From: Capitulum mitella
Lineage: Eukaryota > Arthropoda > Thecostraca > Pollicipedomorpha > Pollicipedidae
DNA: 64,000 nt
Assembly: GCA_030062745.1 (NCBI GenBank)
Contig: CP099853.1
Span: 4,191,634 to 4,255,633, forward strand
Direction of reading: 5' to 3'
This document shows, piece by piece, positions 46,205 to 58,700 of the stretch (position 1 is its first letter; each line of letters begins with the position of its first letter). The notes under the pieces are model-generated. The model ran no database searches and was not told where the DNA came from. It worked only from the letters and a program-made list of their open reading frames with translations. Both the position numbers and the translations under genes were made by a program.

Positions 46205-46560
46205 CTGCGCCGAGCTAGCAGTGGTGCCGTGGGAGGACGGAAACTGCGCCCTGCGAGCTATCGGCGGCGCCATGGGAGAAGGGAAACCTCCCTGCGAGCT
46301 AACAGTGGCGCTGTGAGGGAAGAAGCTCTACCCTGTAAGCCAGTAACGCTGCCGACGGGGAGAGAAGGGGCGCCCTGGGCCTCGGGAGCTAACAGTGGCG
46401 CCGAGGAGGAGAACCTCTGTTTAGTGGTACAGAGTAGTGCGGAGAGGGACCCCTGTCCTGTGAGATAGCAGCGTTGTGAGGGAGAGTGCACCTTGTGAGC
46501 TGGCAGCAGTGAGGTGGAGGGAGGGGGGGGGGAGGAACTGTGCGCCATGAACGAACAGCG
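46205..46560 (+). repeat. GAGCTAACAGTGGCG degenerate tandem repeats in TPX2 3' flank
   Basis: At least six copies of GAGCTA(A/G)CAGTGGCG with AGGGAA and CCCTG(C/T) spacers, about 40-75 bases apart. They begin about 285 bases after the TPX2 stop and may be part of its 3' UTR. No clear AATAAA was seen nearby. Confidence 0.6.
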
Positions 46561-47201
46561 GTGTCGAGGGGAGGGATGTGTGACAGACATCATCCACAAA
46601 GGCCGGTGATGTTGATTGGGGAGGGGGCGAGCGGTTTCTCGAAGTTCGCCTACGGCCTGCGGAATCCTTATGGTCTATACATAAAGGGCTATGTGTGTCC
46701 GACTGCTGTCTTTTTAACGCCTTCTAAACATCATTCATGTACATGTAATATAAGTCTTACCAGTTGATTTTGCGTTTGATGTTTGATGTTTTGTACCGAC
46801 TTATTCGTGGCCTAGAAAGAGGAAGAAAATTTTTTTCTGTTCCAGTCGCACAAACACTGTTCATAGCTTTGCACGGGATATGGGTTTTAGGCATTCACAC
46901 CACCAACGCTGAGGCCAGAAATCTTACAAAAGATGGCTGGTGTAGGTTCGTCACAATTCTTGGTCTTGATGTGGATAGTAGTTTGCACGAGCACTGAGTC
47001 GTGCTTTTCATAGAGGCAGTGGTGATGATATTAGTAGGTAATAATTAGTGTCAGACGAAACCTGGACTCAGAAGGACCGTAGACGACAAAGGTTATGTCG
47101 AAATGTGAGCTGCGTGAAATTCTGAAGTGTTTGAATACTTTGGCCCCTTGAATCACCTTGTCATGCGAAACTTGCCTTGACTTCTTGAATCATCTTGTCA
47201 T
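46561..47201. other. TPX2 3' flank, nothing recognised
   Basis: AT-richer unique DNA before the first of two neighbouring MITEs. Only short open frames. Confidence 0.4.
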
Positions 47202-48423
47202 TTAACCCTATTCCCGGAGTGCTAGACGGTATGGTCGATTCCCGGCAGGGAATCGTCTTCCCGTATTCGGCGCCCCCCTGAGATCTCGAGAATTACACAT
47301 CGGATTTCATCGCAACAAACGGCAATCGATTGGCCATGACGTGAACTGCATTTTAATAGAGATTTTTTTAATTTTGGGAGGTGTGGATACAGGGGGGCAA
47401 AAATGTTCAAATCGGGGGTATTTTTGGACCTTTTATAACTCCCTTGTTTATGGACCGATTTCGATGAAACTGGCATGGATCGAGAGATTATGGATAGGAC
47501 TTTTACCATTGGTACACACATCTGAAATTTTGAGAAAATTCATGAGCGTTTACAGGGTTTCAAAAATAGGAGGATTAATTTTCCAACAACTGAATGAACA
47601 AAAAAGGCAAAAGCACTTTTTTGGCTTCTGCTACTCATGTTATGCTAAAGAAGTACAAATCGCATTACAAAGTTTCTATAATGTTAGCATAGGCGGTGCC
47701 AGGGACATGAAAAAGGGGGAACTGTCATGCTCACACGCTCTTCAGATCAACTTGTGACCTTTGACCTTAAATGACCTCCAGTAACCTTGAGGTCACTTGG
47801 AATGATCTCGTGTACATTTAATATTATCTGTAAATGTTTTCAATCATTTGAATTCACTCTATTTAAAAAAAAATCATTTTATGGCTGTTGCGACATAGGG
47901 TACGCGCACAGACATTTTAGGTCATAGCTCCGTGACCCGACCAGATATCAAGCTGAAACTGGATACACAAGTAGAGGGCACCTTTCTACGTTGCATATGT
48001 TCCGGGTTTGGCATTTGAAAACAAACGGCGCCGAAATTATTGCAATAAAACCAAATTTTGACTTTTGACCTTGACCTGACCTTGTAAAGTGGCCTCAGAT
48101 GAACGAAATTATATCCGCACATTGCCCAACTATTTAGCTATACATCCATATAAAGTTTTAACTTCTATCTTAAGAATGCTGTTTTTGGCAGATATTTTCC
48201 TTTTACCCTCGACGTGGCCAAAAATGGCCTAAGGTGCCTCCCAAAAACGTTACCTGGCTCCGCCCCTGAGCAAAACAGAATTTAGAAATTTTGTCACGGC
48301 ACGAAGAAAGAATAATTAGGAAAAGTCACCGAATTTCGTGAAGCTGCGTCACAAAGCCTGGAATTGGCAAGCAAAAAACCCGAGGTGGGCGAATTCAGCC
48401 CCCCCTGCCGGTAATAGGGTTAA
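47202..48423 (+). mobile_element. piggyBac-like MITE, copy 3
   Basis: TTAA-flanked, left end CCCTATTCCCGG, right end CCCTATTACCGG when read in reverse. Interior as in copy 2, including the perfect DR1 TGACCT-T-TGACCT at 47755-47767. No coding capacity. Confidence 0.82.
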
Positions 48424-48491
48424 AAGCGGTCAAGCCAACGCGTTTTAAAATTCTTCCAAAGCAGAAGTGTACGGACACTAACTTTCATTCA

Positions 48492-49709
48492 TTAAACCTA
48501 TTCCCGGAGGGCTAGACGGTATGGCCGATTCCCGGCAGGGGGGGGCGGATTCGACCCCCCCCTGAGATCTCGAGAACTACTTATCCGATTTCATCGCAAC
48601 AAACGGCAATCGATTTGCCGTGACGTGAACTACATTTTGATAAAAAGAAATTTTCAAAATTTTGAAATTTGTGGATACAGGGGGGCAAAAATGTCAAAAT
48701 GGGGGGTACTTTTGGACTTCTTATAACTCCGTTGTTTATGGACCGATTTCGATGAAACTGGCACCAATCGAGAGATTATGGATAGGGCTTTTACCATGGG
48801 TATGCAAATCTGAAATTTTGAGAAAATTCATGGGCGTTCACAGGGTTTCAAAAATAGGGGGATAAGTTTTCTAATAACGGAATGAACAAAAAAGGTAAAA
48901 ACACTTTTTTAGCTTCTGCTAGTCATGTTATGCTAAAGAAGTACAAATCGCATTACAATGTTTGTATAATGTTAGCATAGGCGGTGCCAGGGACATGAGA
49001 AAGGGGGAACTGTCATGGTCACACGTTTCTCAGATCAACTTGTGACTTTTGACCTTAAATGACCTCCAGTGACCTTGGGGTCACCTGTAATGATGTCGTG
49101 TGCATTCAATATTATCTCTAAACGTTTTTAATCGATTAAATTCACTCTATTCCAAAAAATTCATTTTTTGGCTTTTGCGATATAGGGTACGTGCACTGAC
49201 ATTTTAGGTCATAGCTCCGTGACCCGACCTGATATCAAGCTGAAACTTGGTACACAAGTAGAGGGCATCTTTCTGCGTCATATATATTCCGGGTTTGGCA
49301 TTTGAAAAACGGCGCCGAAATTATTGCAAAAAAACAAATTTTGACTTTTGACCTTGACCTGACCTTGCAAAGTGACCTCAGATAAACAAAATTACATATG
49401 CACATTGCCCAACTATTTAGCTATATATTCATATAAAGTTTTAAGTTCTATCTTAAAAACTCTGTTTTTGGCAGACATTTTCCTTTTACCCTCAACATGG
49501 CCAAAAATGACCTGAGGTGCCTCCCAAAAACGTTGCCTGGCTCCGCCCCTGAGCAAAATAGAATTTCAAAATTTTGTCACGGCGCGTAGAAGGAATAGCT
49601 AGGAAAAGTCACCAAGTTTCGTAAAGCTGGGTTAAAAAGCCTGGAATTGGCAAGCAAAAAACCCGAGGGGGGGCGGATTCCGCCCCCCCCCTGCCGGGAA
49701 TAGGGTTAA
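48492..49709 (+). mobile_element. piggyBac-like MITE, copy 4
   Basis: TTAA-flanked, same orientation as copy 3 and only 68 bases from it. The DR4 TGACCT-CCAG-TGACCT is intact at 49060-49075, while the DR1 has a C-to-T change. Separate TTAA flanks indicate separate insertion rather than tandem duplication. Confidence 0.82.
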
Positions 49710-50760
49710 ACCCTCGACATCAAATACTGAGTTTATTACACAGGCAGATGAAGCGAAAACACAGCTACAAGGCCTCACCGGACTGCAGTTTGATGCACTG
49801 GCCATAGACTAGGCGCATACATGGTGCAGCACCATGTGCCAACGCACGACTGACTAGCAGCACCGAAGCACCACATGAACGCACGTGATGCCACACACTA
49901 GGCGAGTTTACACTACTAAAAGCCTATCGCACGCGTAAGGCACTTGTGGCTGCTAAGGTACGACTAGGCACTCCGGCATCTTCCGCCGCTTACAAGGGCT
50001 GAGGTACAAAATCACCGGTCCTTCTCCGCGCTGTCTTCGTGTCTGCATTTCGCTTGTCTCGTGAACTCCAAGACGAGTCGACCAGAAATCCTACAAGTAC
50101 TGTCTCGTACTTCTGATGAGATGCTCTCCTGATGGCCTTTGCATAAAGCCAGACGAGAAACGCCTGGAGGTCGGACGAAACCGGACTTCGTCTGCCTAAG
50201 GTCGCTGATCACATGTCGGGATATACTTACTGTCACGCTAACCATGCAACTCCTTCCGCAATGTCGTTTCAACCCGATTACTGGACGCCCAGTCAGTGGT
50301 CAAGCATCGACGGCAATGAGTTCGCCACTCTCCGTGGGCCGGTAGAGAAAAGAAGCTCTGTGCCACACAATGAACGCGTCACCAGCAGCGTCGACGTTTC
50401 ATGTCCCTCACGCACGACATAACAGCAGAACATCTTAAGGTATCTCTCGCCGAACCAGATCTCCTAGCAGCCATCCTAGCAGGATGTATGCAAACAGTCG
50501 TCCTGTGCGCACGTCAGTGGCGAAACCAGAAACTGGCCTTTTTTGGAAAAATGCCAGGCCTCTATGACTTGCCTCGACTGTGGCTTGTTCGTCACGCCTT
50601 GCAGTAGCGCGCTTGACTAGCTTTGGAAGCTCGATCGTCGGAACCAAACACATCAAAGGACCACTTTCGTCTTCCGTGCATGTTCGAGGCCGTTATGCCG
50701 GGTGATGCACAACAAGAATGCCCCCTTCCCCCTCGCCGGTATTCAGCCCAGGGAAACGTT
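49710..50760. other. 3' flank of the coiled-coil gene
   Basis: No exon recognised. On the minus strand an AATAAA lies near 49730, within reach as a poly(A) signal for the coiled-coil gene, but other evidence is lacking. Confidence 0.4.
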
Positions 50761-52700
50761 CTACCGCTTCCCCTCTGGCGTGTGCGACCGAAAGAGCTTG
50801 GGCGGCCGCCAGCCGGGCCTCGGCCGACGCTCCGTCCTCTCCGGCATCGGAGTGGACGGGCAGCTGCGCGCGGGCGGGGCCTGCGGCGCTGGGGGCGGAG
50901 CCTCCGCCTCCGCGCCAATCGGTGGCCGCGGGGGCGGCACCTCCGCCTCCGGGCCAATCGGTGGCGCCGGCGGCGGCTGGCCGGCGTTCAAGGCCATGCT
51001 CTGGCGAATCAGCGCGCCGATTGCGGCGCCCTTGCGTTTCTTGGCGTGGCGGAGCCGCAGGAAGTTGGCCACGCGGGAGCCGGCCGACCGGCCGCCGGCC
51101 GCCACCGCCGCCGGCGGCGGCGGCGGCATCGCCACTTCCGGCCGTGCGTCGTCGGTACTGACGTCGCTGAAGTCGCTGCCGCAGCTGACGTCGCTGCGGC
51201 GCGCAGCCTCGTTGAGCGTGCCGGTGCTCTTGCTGTGCGCCAGGCCGCCGCCACGGGCGCTGCCGCGCCGCCGCGGCGGCCGGCGCGGGCTGCCGCCGCC
51301 GAACGGGAACGCGCCGTCGCCGTCGGCGCCCGTCGTCGGCGATGCCGACCACGTGGCGCCGAAGAACTCGTCGCGCGCGCGCCGTAAGCTTCTCGGCGCG
51401 CGCGCTCGGCGTCGGGACTGCGGCACTCGCGCGTGCGCTCGAACGCCGAGTCGAACGACGAGTCGAGCGACGAGTCCAGCCCGGACGCTGTCCAGCCAGG
51501 CAGCGACGTCACACTGGACGGCGACGTCACGCCGGACGGTGACGTCACGCCCGAGGACGATGTCTGGTCGGAGAGGACCCTGGTTCTCGCGCCGGCCGAG
51601 CTCGTGAGGTGTGGGACCTGGCACGCGATCGGGGGCAGCGGACTCCAGCGCGGAGGCAGCGCGGCAGCCGCGCCGTCAGCGCCCCTACCGGCCACCGGCA
51701 GCGAGCTGGACTTCACCAAGTCGCCGCTAGGTGTCTCCAGCTGCGGCACGGCGCCGCCGCTCGCCGAGCGCGTTTGCGCGACGACGTTGGCCGCGTCCGC
51801 GCCGCCCTCGTCGGGCTCCGACCGCGCCGCTGACGGCACCAGGCCGTCGGACAGGCTCTTCTGCAGCTGCAGCGCCAGGCTGGGTGGCTCCAGCTGCGGC
51901 CGTGACGTCACCAGCTCCCGGCGTGACGTCAGCGGCGTGCTCGTCTCCGGCGCCGCGTCCGAGATGCTGTTGAACTTCTCGATCCGGCCGCGGATGCTCT
52001 GGCTGGCGCCGGCCAGGCTCAGCACGCTGCGTTTGGAGACGTCGGACGGCTTCGTGGCGTCACTGGTCGACACGGCGGGGAACGCGGCGGCGATGGGGAA
52101 CGCCGCGCCCTCCTTGGGCGTCCCCGAGTCCGCTTCGCTGCCCTCCACGCTCGGAATCGACTCCTGCGACGTCACGGACAAACTCGGCCGCATCGGCGAC
52201 CTCGACCTCGCGACCTCCGTCTGCCGGAGCAGCAGCGGGCTGGCCGTCGGCGTGGGCGTCGCGCTCGACAGCCTGTCGCCCTCCTCGGCCGGCGGCGGCG
52301 ACAGGCTGGCCTGGTCGCCCCGCACGGTCGCGACGTCATCGCGCGCGACGTCATCGCGCGGCGGTGGCGGGGCCGGCGGCGGCACCACGCCCTGCTCCTT
52401 GACGACGACCTGCAGGAGGCCCTTCTCGACCGAGTACACCGTACGCTGGGCGGACACCAGCACGGGGGCGCTGGCGGCCGGTGGCGGGCCCGAGAGGCTG
52501 CGCGTGTCCACGGTGGGGATTTCGAACGTCCTCGTGGCGCCGGCCGTGAACGGACGCTCCGACGACACTGAGGAGGCGCTGGGCGAGGCGTGCAGGCTGC
52601 GCATGCGCAGGCCGGCGGCGCTCCAGTCGCTGCGTTCTGATTGGCTGTCGCCCTGCTCGTCCTCTTCCTCCTCGATCAGGTGTTCGGCCTGCTCGGCCAT
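50761..52700 (-). CDS. Coiled-coil gene last exon, low-complexity, interrupted by a CG-repeat frameshift
   Basis: Acceptor GTCCTCAG on the minus strand. The frame starts MAEQAEHLIEEEEDEQ and runs through Ser/Thr/Pro-rich sequence with a repeated GVTSPS unit to about 51385. From about 51370 a different frame carries the protein-like end: SKSTGTLNEAARRSDVSC, SRVANFLRLRHAKKRKG and a stop at 50761-50763. The switch falls in an alternating CG run where removing one CG unit would align both halves. Left as is, the first frame continues Arg/Ala-rich to a stop at 51009. Confidence 0.75.
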
Positions 52701-55700
52701 CTGAGGACAGAGACGAAGTATAGCCCAGGTGTTGCGCTTGCTCGGCCACCTGAGAACGGAGAACAACAGAAGTCAAGATATCCTATCACTTGAGAACCGA
52801 GAGCAATAATATCTCTACTCGCTCGGCCATCTGAGGACTGAGGGGAATAATCCCCCAGCTGCACCGTTTCCACGGGCACCGTTTCCCCCAGCTTCCACCG
52901 TTTCCAGGGCAGTCTCCGGGTACGAAAGTACAGAAATGAGGTTAATGGTGTGGTGGTCAAAATTTGGGCGAGATCCGCCCGAAATGTATTTTGGTCTGAG
53001 CGGTCCAGGGAGAAGCCTCACCTGGTACAGCCTCGGCTCGTCCACCTCTTCCGAGGACGGTATACTGGACGACCGGCTTCGGTAGGAGGAGGGCGTGGAA
53101 ATGACGTCATCGGAGCTTTTCCGCCGGCGGTCCAGGGCGTAGTCGGCCTCCACGGCTTCCAGTTCCAGCTGCATCTCCTGCGAAACGAACGGAAATGTTG
53201 CGACGGGTATCGACGACGGTGGCCTGATTTCAAACATCGGAGCTGGTGCTTCGTGGGGTGTCGGGCTCATAGGGCTCATGCCTGGTCTTTTGGAGTCCGC
53301 GCACTCCTGCCGGGGAGGTGCGACTGTTTGAACACGCGTCAGGACGGGCGACGACGACGAGAGATAGGAGCACTAGTCGTCTCGCGTGGGCAAGGAAGCC
53401 CTTATGGTGCTCAGGACAGCTACCTTATCAGCGCCGTCTAATTTTAACGTAATTACTGTGGTTGTACTTAAGACTAAACTACCTATACGGGATACCTATA
53501 CCCGACAAATTTAAGAACGTTCCTGCGCACGTGGTAGCCCCAATTTTCCCGTTGTTCACACTTAACGAACTGCCACTGAGCCGCTCTGTGACCGCCCACT
53601 GAATCACCACTGGTGCCACCTGGTGCACCGAAAATGCTCATGTGACCTGTAACGGGCGCTCTTCTGGCACACATAAAGTTGCTAAAAAAGATTCTGCAAT
53701 TTTTAACACGAGGAATAATGGTGGAGGTCGCACCTTCAGTGTCTGGTCGTAGGAGGTGTAGAGGTCGGTCTTGTTCCTCCACTTGGCGGCGGCCCCGAGG
53801 TCCTCCACCGACGAGCGGGACGACGAGCACGGCGACACGACATCGTCATCTGAAACAGGAGCCAAAACCGCCGCTCACACTTCACAGGCCACGGCTGGAG
53901 TCCCTTGGGGAGGGGAAGGTCTAGATTCTCAGTTTTCAGGGATCTCAACAGAAGGCCCACGGCAGTGGCTGTAAAGAATCGATCTGGAATCGTAGTCGGA
54001 CCAAATGTTTTCGGAAATCTCCATCTATGGCAGTGGTGAGCAAAACCAAACTTTTGCAAAGTTAGAAAGCAGGTGACACTTGAGAAGGGAATTCTTTTCA
54101 GCTTTTGACACCTCGCTGTTTAACCCATTTCGCCTAGTTTAACCTGACCTGATTTAATCCATCTGACCTATATCACGATTTAACCTACTTGCCACCACAG
54201 ACAGAGGGATTTTGGAGAGAACTGGAAACCGCTCTGAGAGATTTGGAAACAGTTTGGTTTATGTAACGTCATGTAATTAACGTCAGTCTTTGGGGAAAGC
54301 TTAACAGCCCTCACAACAACCATTGTAAAATATTCAGTGCCAGCAATGCGCTCCTCGACTGGCGTTGGTGTGGGGACGACAAAATGATGTGACATTTTGT
54401 CCTCACAGAATTATCCTGCGATCTACCATGGCAACCGCAAGTTCTTTTCAAGTCCAGGGAAAGACCAGGTTCTCCCAGATCGTGTACCGATGCCTCATTT
54501 ACAAAGGTAGCAACAGCACGTCTGAGTCCTCAGTGACTTCGGCAGCATCACCTGGAGAAGTGGGCGTCGCCATGCCTCTGAGGTCCACGTTTTCAGCGAC
54601 GGCGTCCTCCAGTGGGAGATCTAGATGTTCCGGAGATCCAGCGTCCTGACCGGCAGAAAAAAGAGTTGGCGCCGGATATAACGACATCATCATACCGGAG
54701 CAGCGCAGACAAATGGTTGAGACACTTGCGAGATATTTACATACCCGTTAACGCATATGAATCGCACATCCGCAAGAAACGTTGCAGGGCAGTAAACGAA
54801 TCCACACGTTGCCAGTGTCGTGGAGTTTTAGGCGAAGGCACAGTAACTGCCGGAAAAGTCAATAAAGCCTTGGCCTCAAAAAGCCTTCTGCTGGGCAGCG
54901 ACGCGCAAAAAAAAATGCAGCTGAAAAGGGAAAATTGTGCGGAAAAGAGATGTGGCCATTTTTGCCATTGTTGCTCTTCATAACGACACAGCATGCTTCA
55001 CCTGTCGACTTTTCTCCTGGGCCGACAGCCCTGGAAGGCGAAACGTGAAGCTGACCGTTTTATCGGGACTGAGGTCGTCACTAGATGGCGCTGCATCCGT
55101 CACGACTGGGCTGATGCTGAGATTGTGCGGGCTGGGCGGGCTTTGAGGTGTTCCTGAAAAGTGTTTACCGCTGTTAATGGGGAGCAGAGTCATCAGCCCT
55201 CGCGCTGTATTATGCCTGCCTGCTCCTGACGAAATGTTATAGCACTGAACACCGTCAATGCGGAAATATAGGACCAGATGCAACATGGCATTTGCATAGC
55301 GCACCACTGTGTCACTTCTCTCTACGGACGAGAAATGAACCGCTGACATTTTCACCGTACTAGAATTACATTAGAAATTATATACATTATATAAATATAT
55401 GATATACATATATAATATACGCATATACATATATATAATATACGTATATATACATGTTATATATATATACATCATATACATCATATACATATACATTAGA
55501 AATCATATAGTACATTAGAAATCACAGACGTAGGAATGGGGGAGGGGACACGTCCTTCATTTTTGGGGAAATTTAGCATTAGCCCTATGGGGGAAAACGT
55601 TTTTGGTCTCCCCCACACTTTTCTTGGGTGTTCCCATACTCCTGCTGGAAGTGCATCTCAAACATAGACTGTTTAACACAGGAAATGTACCAGAAATGTA

Positions 55701-58700
55701 GAGCACATAGACCACACATATAGCCGTACCTCGAGCCGTACAGAGTAGGAGCATTTCTCTCTGGAGCTCTTCCACTTTCCTGCTCAGCTGACTGGGCAAT
55801 GAGGACCAATCGGTGGGCTGCCACGGCTGCTTCTGGGCGAGCAGCCAATCAGAGGAGTCATCCTTCCGGGGCCACGCCCTGCTGTGGTGACCTTGAGAGA
55901 AGGATCGCGTCGGGCGTTTTCCCTGTCGAGGACCCAGCACCTTTTCCAGTCTTTTCGCCTGTGTAAGAGAGAAAGTGTGATGCAGGTGAGAGAAACTGTG
56001 ACAAAATGCCGTTATGAGCGCATGGTTCCATACCAACCACTGGGCGCTCTTCTGCCGCACGACCATCGTACTGTTTTAAACTGAACGTGGTAACGGATGA
56101 ATACCAGACGATGTAATTTGTTTATTCGTTCACATGAGTCCCTAATGACCGTTTTCACTGGAGCCGGTGCTCGATGAAATTTTTTTTTCCGGAGCACACC
56201 TTGAGTGCATGGTGCGTCTGGTTTTACGAAAGCCGAAATATTTCGGCACCACTTAACTGCCTTCGTCAGTGGTTAGTTACTGGGTTATTTAATGACGTTC
56301 TCGACGTTCGCCAGAGTCATTTCGCGTCGCAGCCTCTCACGCCGGTTGCCGCGAGGGACGGCGAAATGTCGTGTTTACCCCGACTCGAACCGGGGACCTT
56401 TCGGCCACAAGGTCAGCATGGTAACCACTACACTACGCCGCCACCCTGCCTTCGTCAGTGGGACCAGTGATTGTTGTCATTGCTAAAAGACATTGCCAAC
56501 GGTCAAAACCAATAACAGGCAAAGTAAACGAAATATGGAAATTAAAGAAGTCACCTGCAACAGAAGGTCGGAACTGATTGCCTGCAGTTTGTCCACCGTC
56601 TTCTTGTCCACCTGTCTCCGGCGAAGGCCGGGAGATGGCAGCACCAGCCTCTCCGGCTCCTCCACTCGTAGGCTGTCGGACACGGCGGGCTCTGCCTTCC
56701 TCTGAGAAATGGAAATTAAAAGAAATTAGTGGCATACCATTTAGAAAAATTGCAAACACTGAGGAAAATTACGAACTTTCAGGGTAGGCTTCCCGTCACC
56801 AGAAAGCATAAGAATGGCCTGCAAAGACTGTTCGAATAACGCCATAAAAAAATACAATACTTGAGATCCTTTGGTCCAAATTTTGACCGTTACCTTGTAT
56901 GACTGAGGTGTCGTCAGTGTTGACATCTATGGAGGAGCCGGCCGCCTGCAACTTCCTGATATTGCCCACCAGATGGCGAGCCAGGTCTGCTTGTTGGTCA
57001 CTGTGATGTTGAAGTGAGGCCTGGGAAAGACATTGACCAATGTCCAGCGACGTTGAAACCGGGGAAGGGGGTGGGGCAGGGGCAGCTGGCCCCCAATTTT
57101 GGGCAACATTAACGTTTACGCTATGGAAATGCATGGAAAGAAACGAGGTAAAAATAACTTTTGCACCCCATCCCCCTCATTTTCACAGAAGTTTCGCCGC
57201 TTCTGCGACCGCCACCGCAACATTGCATCGGAATAGTTGCCCTGTGAGTGGGAAACACGTCTTACAATGCGTGTCAATAATGACGGCTTCGGTGACGTAG
57301 GAACAGAAGGAATGGCTAAACCAGTGAGTACCTGCCCACTTTCGCTATCATTTTACGATTGTTGTTTTGAGAATCTTGATCACCCGAATTTTTCCAAAAC
57401 AGTTTTCAGAGCCCTATTCTCACCCAAATCCTGGCTACGTAATTCTGGGCCTCAAAACCCACGTGCCAGTCCAAAATTCCAATAATGAAAATCTAGATTT
57501 ACTGTATGGATAAAGATTTGCTGGATTAATGCCGTGCAGGTTCCTCTGACCTGTATCTGCTCCCTCTCCTCCTTGAGGCGGTCTCCGGTGCCCTGAAGCT
57601 CGTTGCAGCGCTGCTGCAGACTCTCCAGCAACTGCAGGTTGTTCTCCACCATCTCCTGCTCGGCCGTCATGTCCTCGCCCGCTGCCAGCAGCCATAGACT
57701 AGTCAGTGACATTCGTCATCTTTCACTGGGAGCCAGCAGTGACATACCTCCGATTACTGAATGTCTGTATCGGGATATGGGATCCGATTCTATTTTAGTT
57801 TACCAATAGACTTCATATCCGGTACGTCCGCACGTGGGAGCGATGATGACGGGAAGACGAAATTGGTATCGAGGTCTGGAAGACGACGTGGAGCGTGACG
57901 TCAGAACGTGTGGATATTTGCGGTCATGCCTCCAAATTCAGAGCAAGCGGGAGGTACACAAAAGTGCACCCAAAGAGGAAGGTAACTGAAGGAAAATAAA
58001 GTGCAACCGTTGTTTCACACTGTTCCGATCCACCCAGGGGAACGGAGTAACTAAATGCAGTACATTTCAAACGGCATCTGACTTACTTTCAAAGCTTGTA
58101 ATAGATTGAAGAATGGCTTTCAGATACTCCTGGCTTTTAGACATTGTACACCTTCGATTAATAAACGACCTTCAGTATGCCAGTAGACCATGCATTGCTA
58201 TATCAATCGGATAGATAGTTTGTAAATTGAATGTATACAATGTCACCCATTTTTATTATATTGGCACCATTTTGGAACGATCGTCGTCGAACATGCGGGG
58301 CATACTCGCACATTATAAAAAGCCAGTATTCACCTTCTTCTGCTGGCAGAAGCTTTGTCTGCTGGTTCCGCAGCTTTTCTGAAAAGGATTACACCGAAGA
58401 TAATACACAAGCCGCTACATTTTCTGACGCTGTTCTGTACTTCAGCACCTTTTCAGTTTCATGTACAACGACTCGCGGGCGAGCAGATCCCCTTATAGAT
58501 ATCAGGAACAGTTGAGCCCAGTCTGGCTTTGTCACATTACTTCTGACTAATCAAAAGCACTAAAATATAACTTGGCATAGGCGAGTGAATGGCCAGTCGG
58601 ACAATGTTTGTCGTAAAACGAAAGTTCACCTAGTTCTTGTTTGTGTTCTTGCTGAATCTTTATCATGTTCTGGCCGATCTCCTCTAGTTTTTCTTCCAAA

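Larger units (their letters stand above)
53178..55001. other. Coiled-coil gene introns around exons n and o
   Basis: Apart from the exons at 53734-53849 and 54552-54645, no repeat or element was recognised. Confidence 0.4.

Noticed and set aside
51009..51365. Arg/Ala-rich continuation of the last coiled-coil exon as the real C-terminus
   Set aside because: It has the composition of a GC-rich shadow frame, while the alternative frame carries a balanced protein-like end and a natural stop.
50623..52704. Long plus-strand open frames opposite the last coiled-coil exon
   Set aside because: They mirror the GC-rich minus-strand exon, have no splice-phase partners and no recognisable motif.
56371..56445. 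Functional tRNA gene (His-like GTG)
   Set aside because: A and B boxes are present, but the acceptor arm does not pair and the sequence continues into a SINE body bounded by a 16-bp target duplication.
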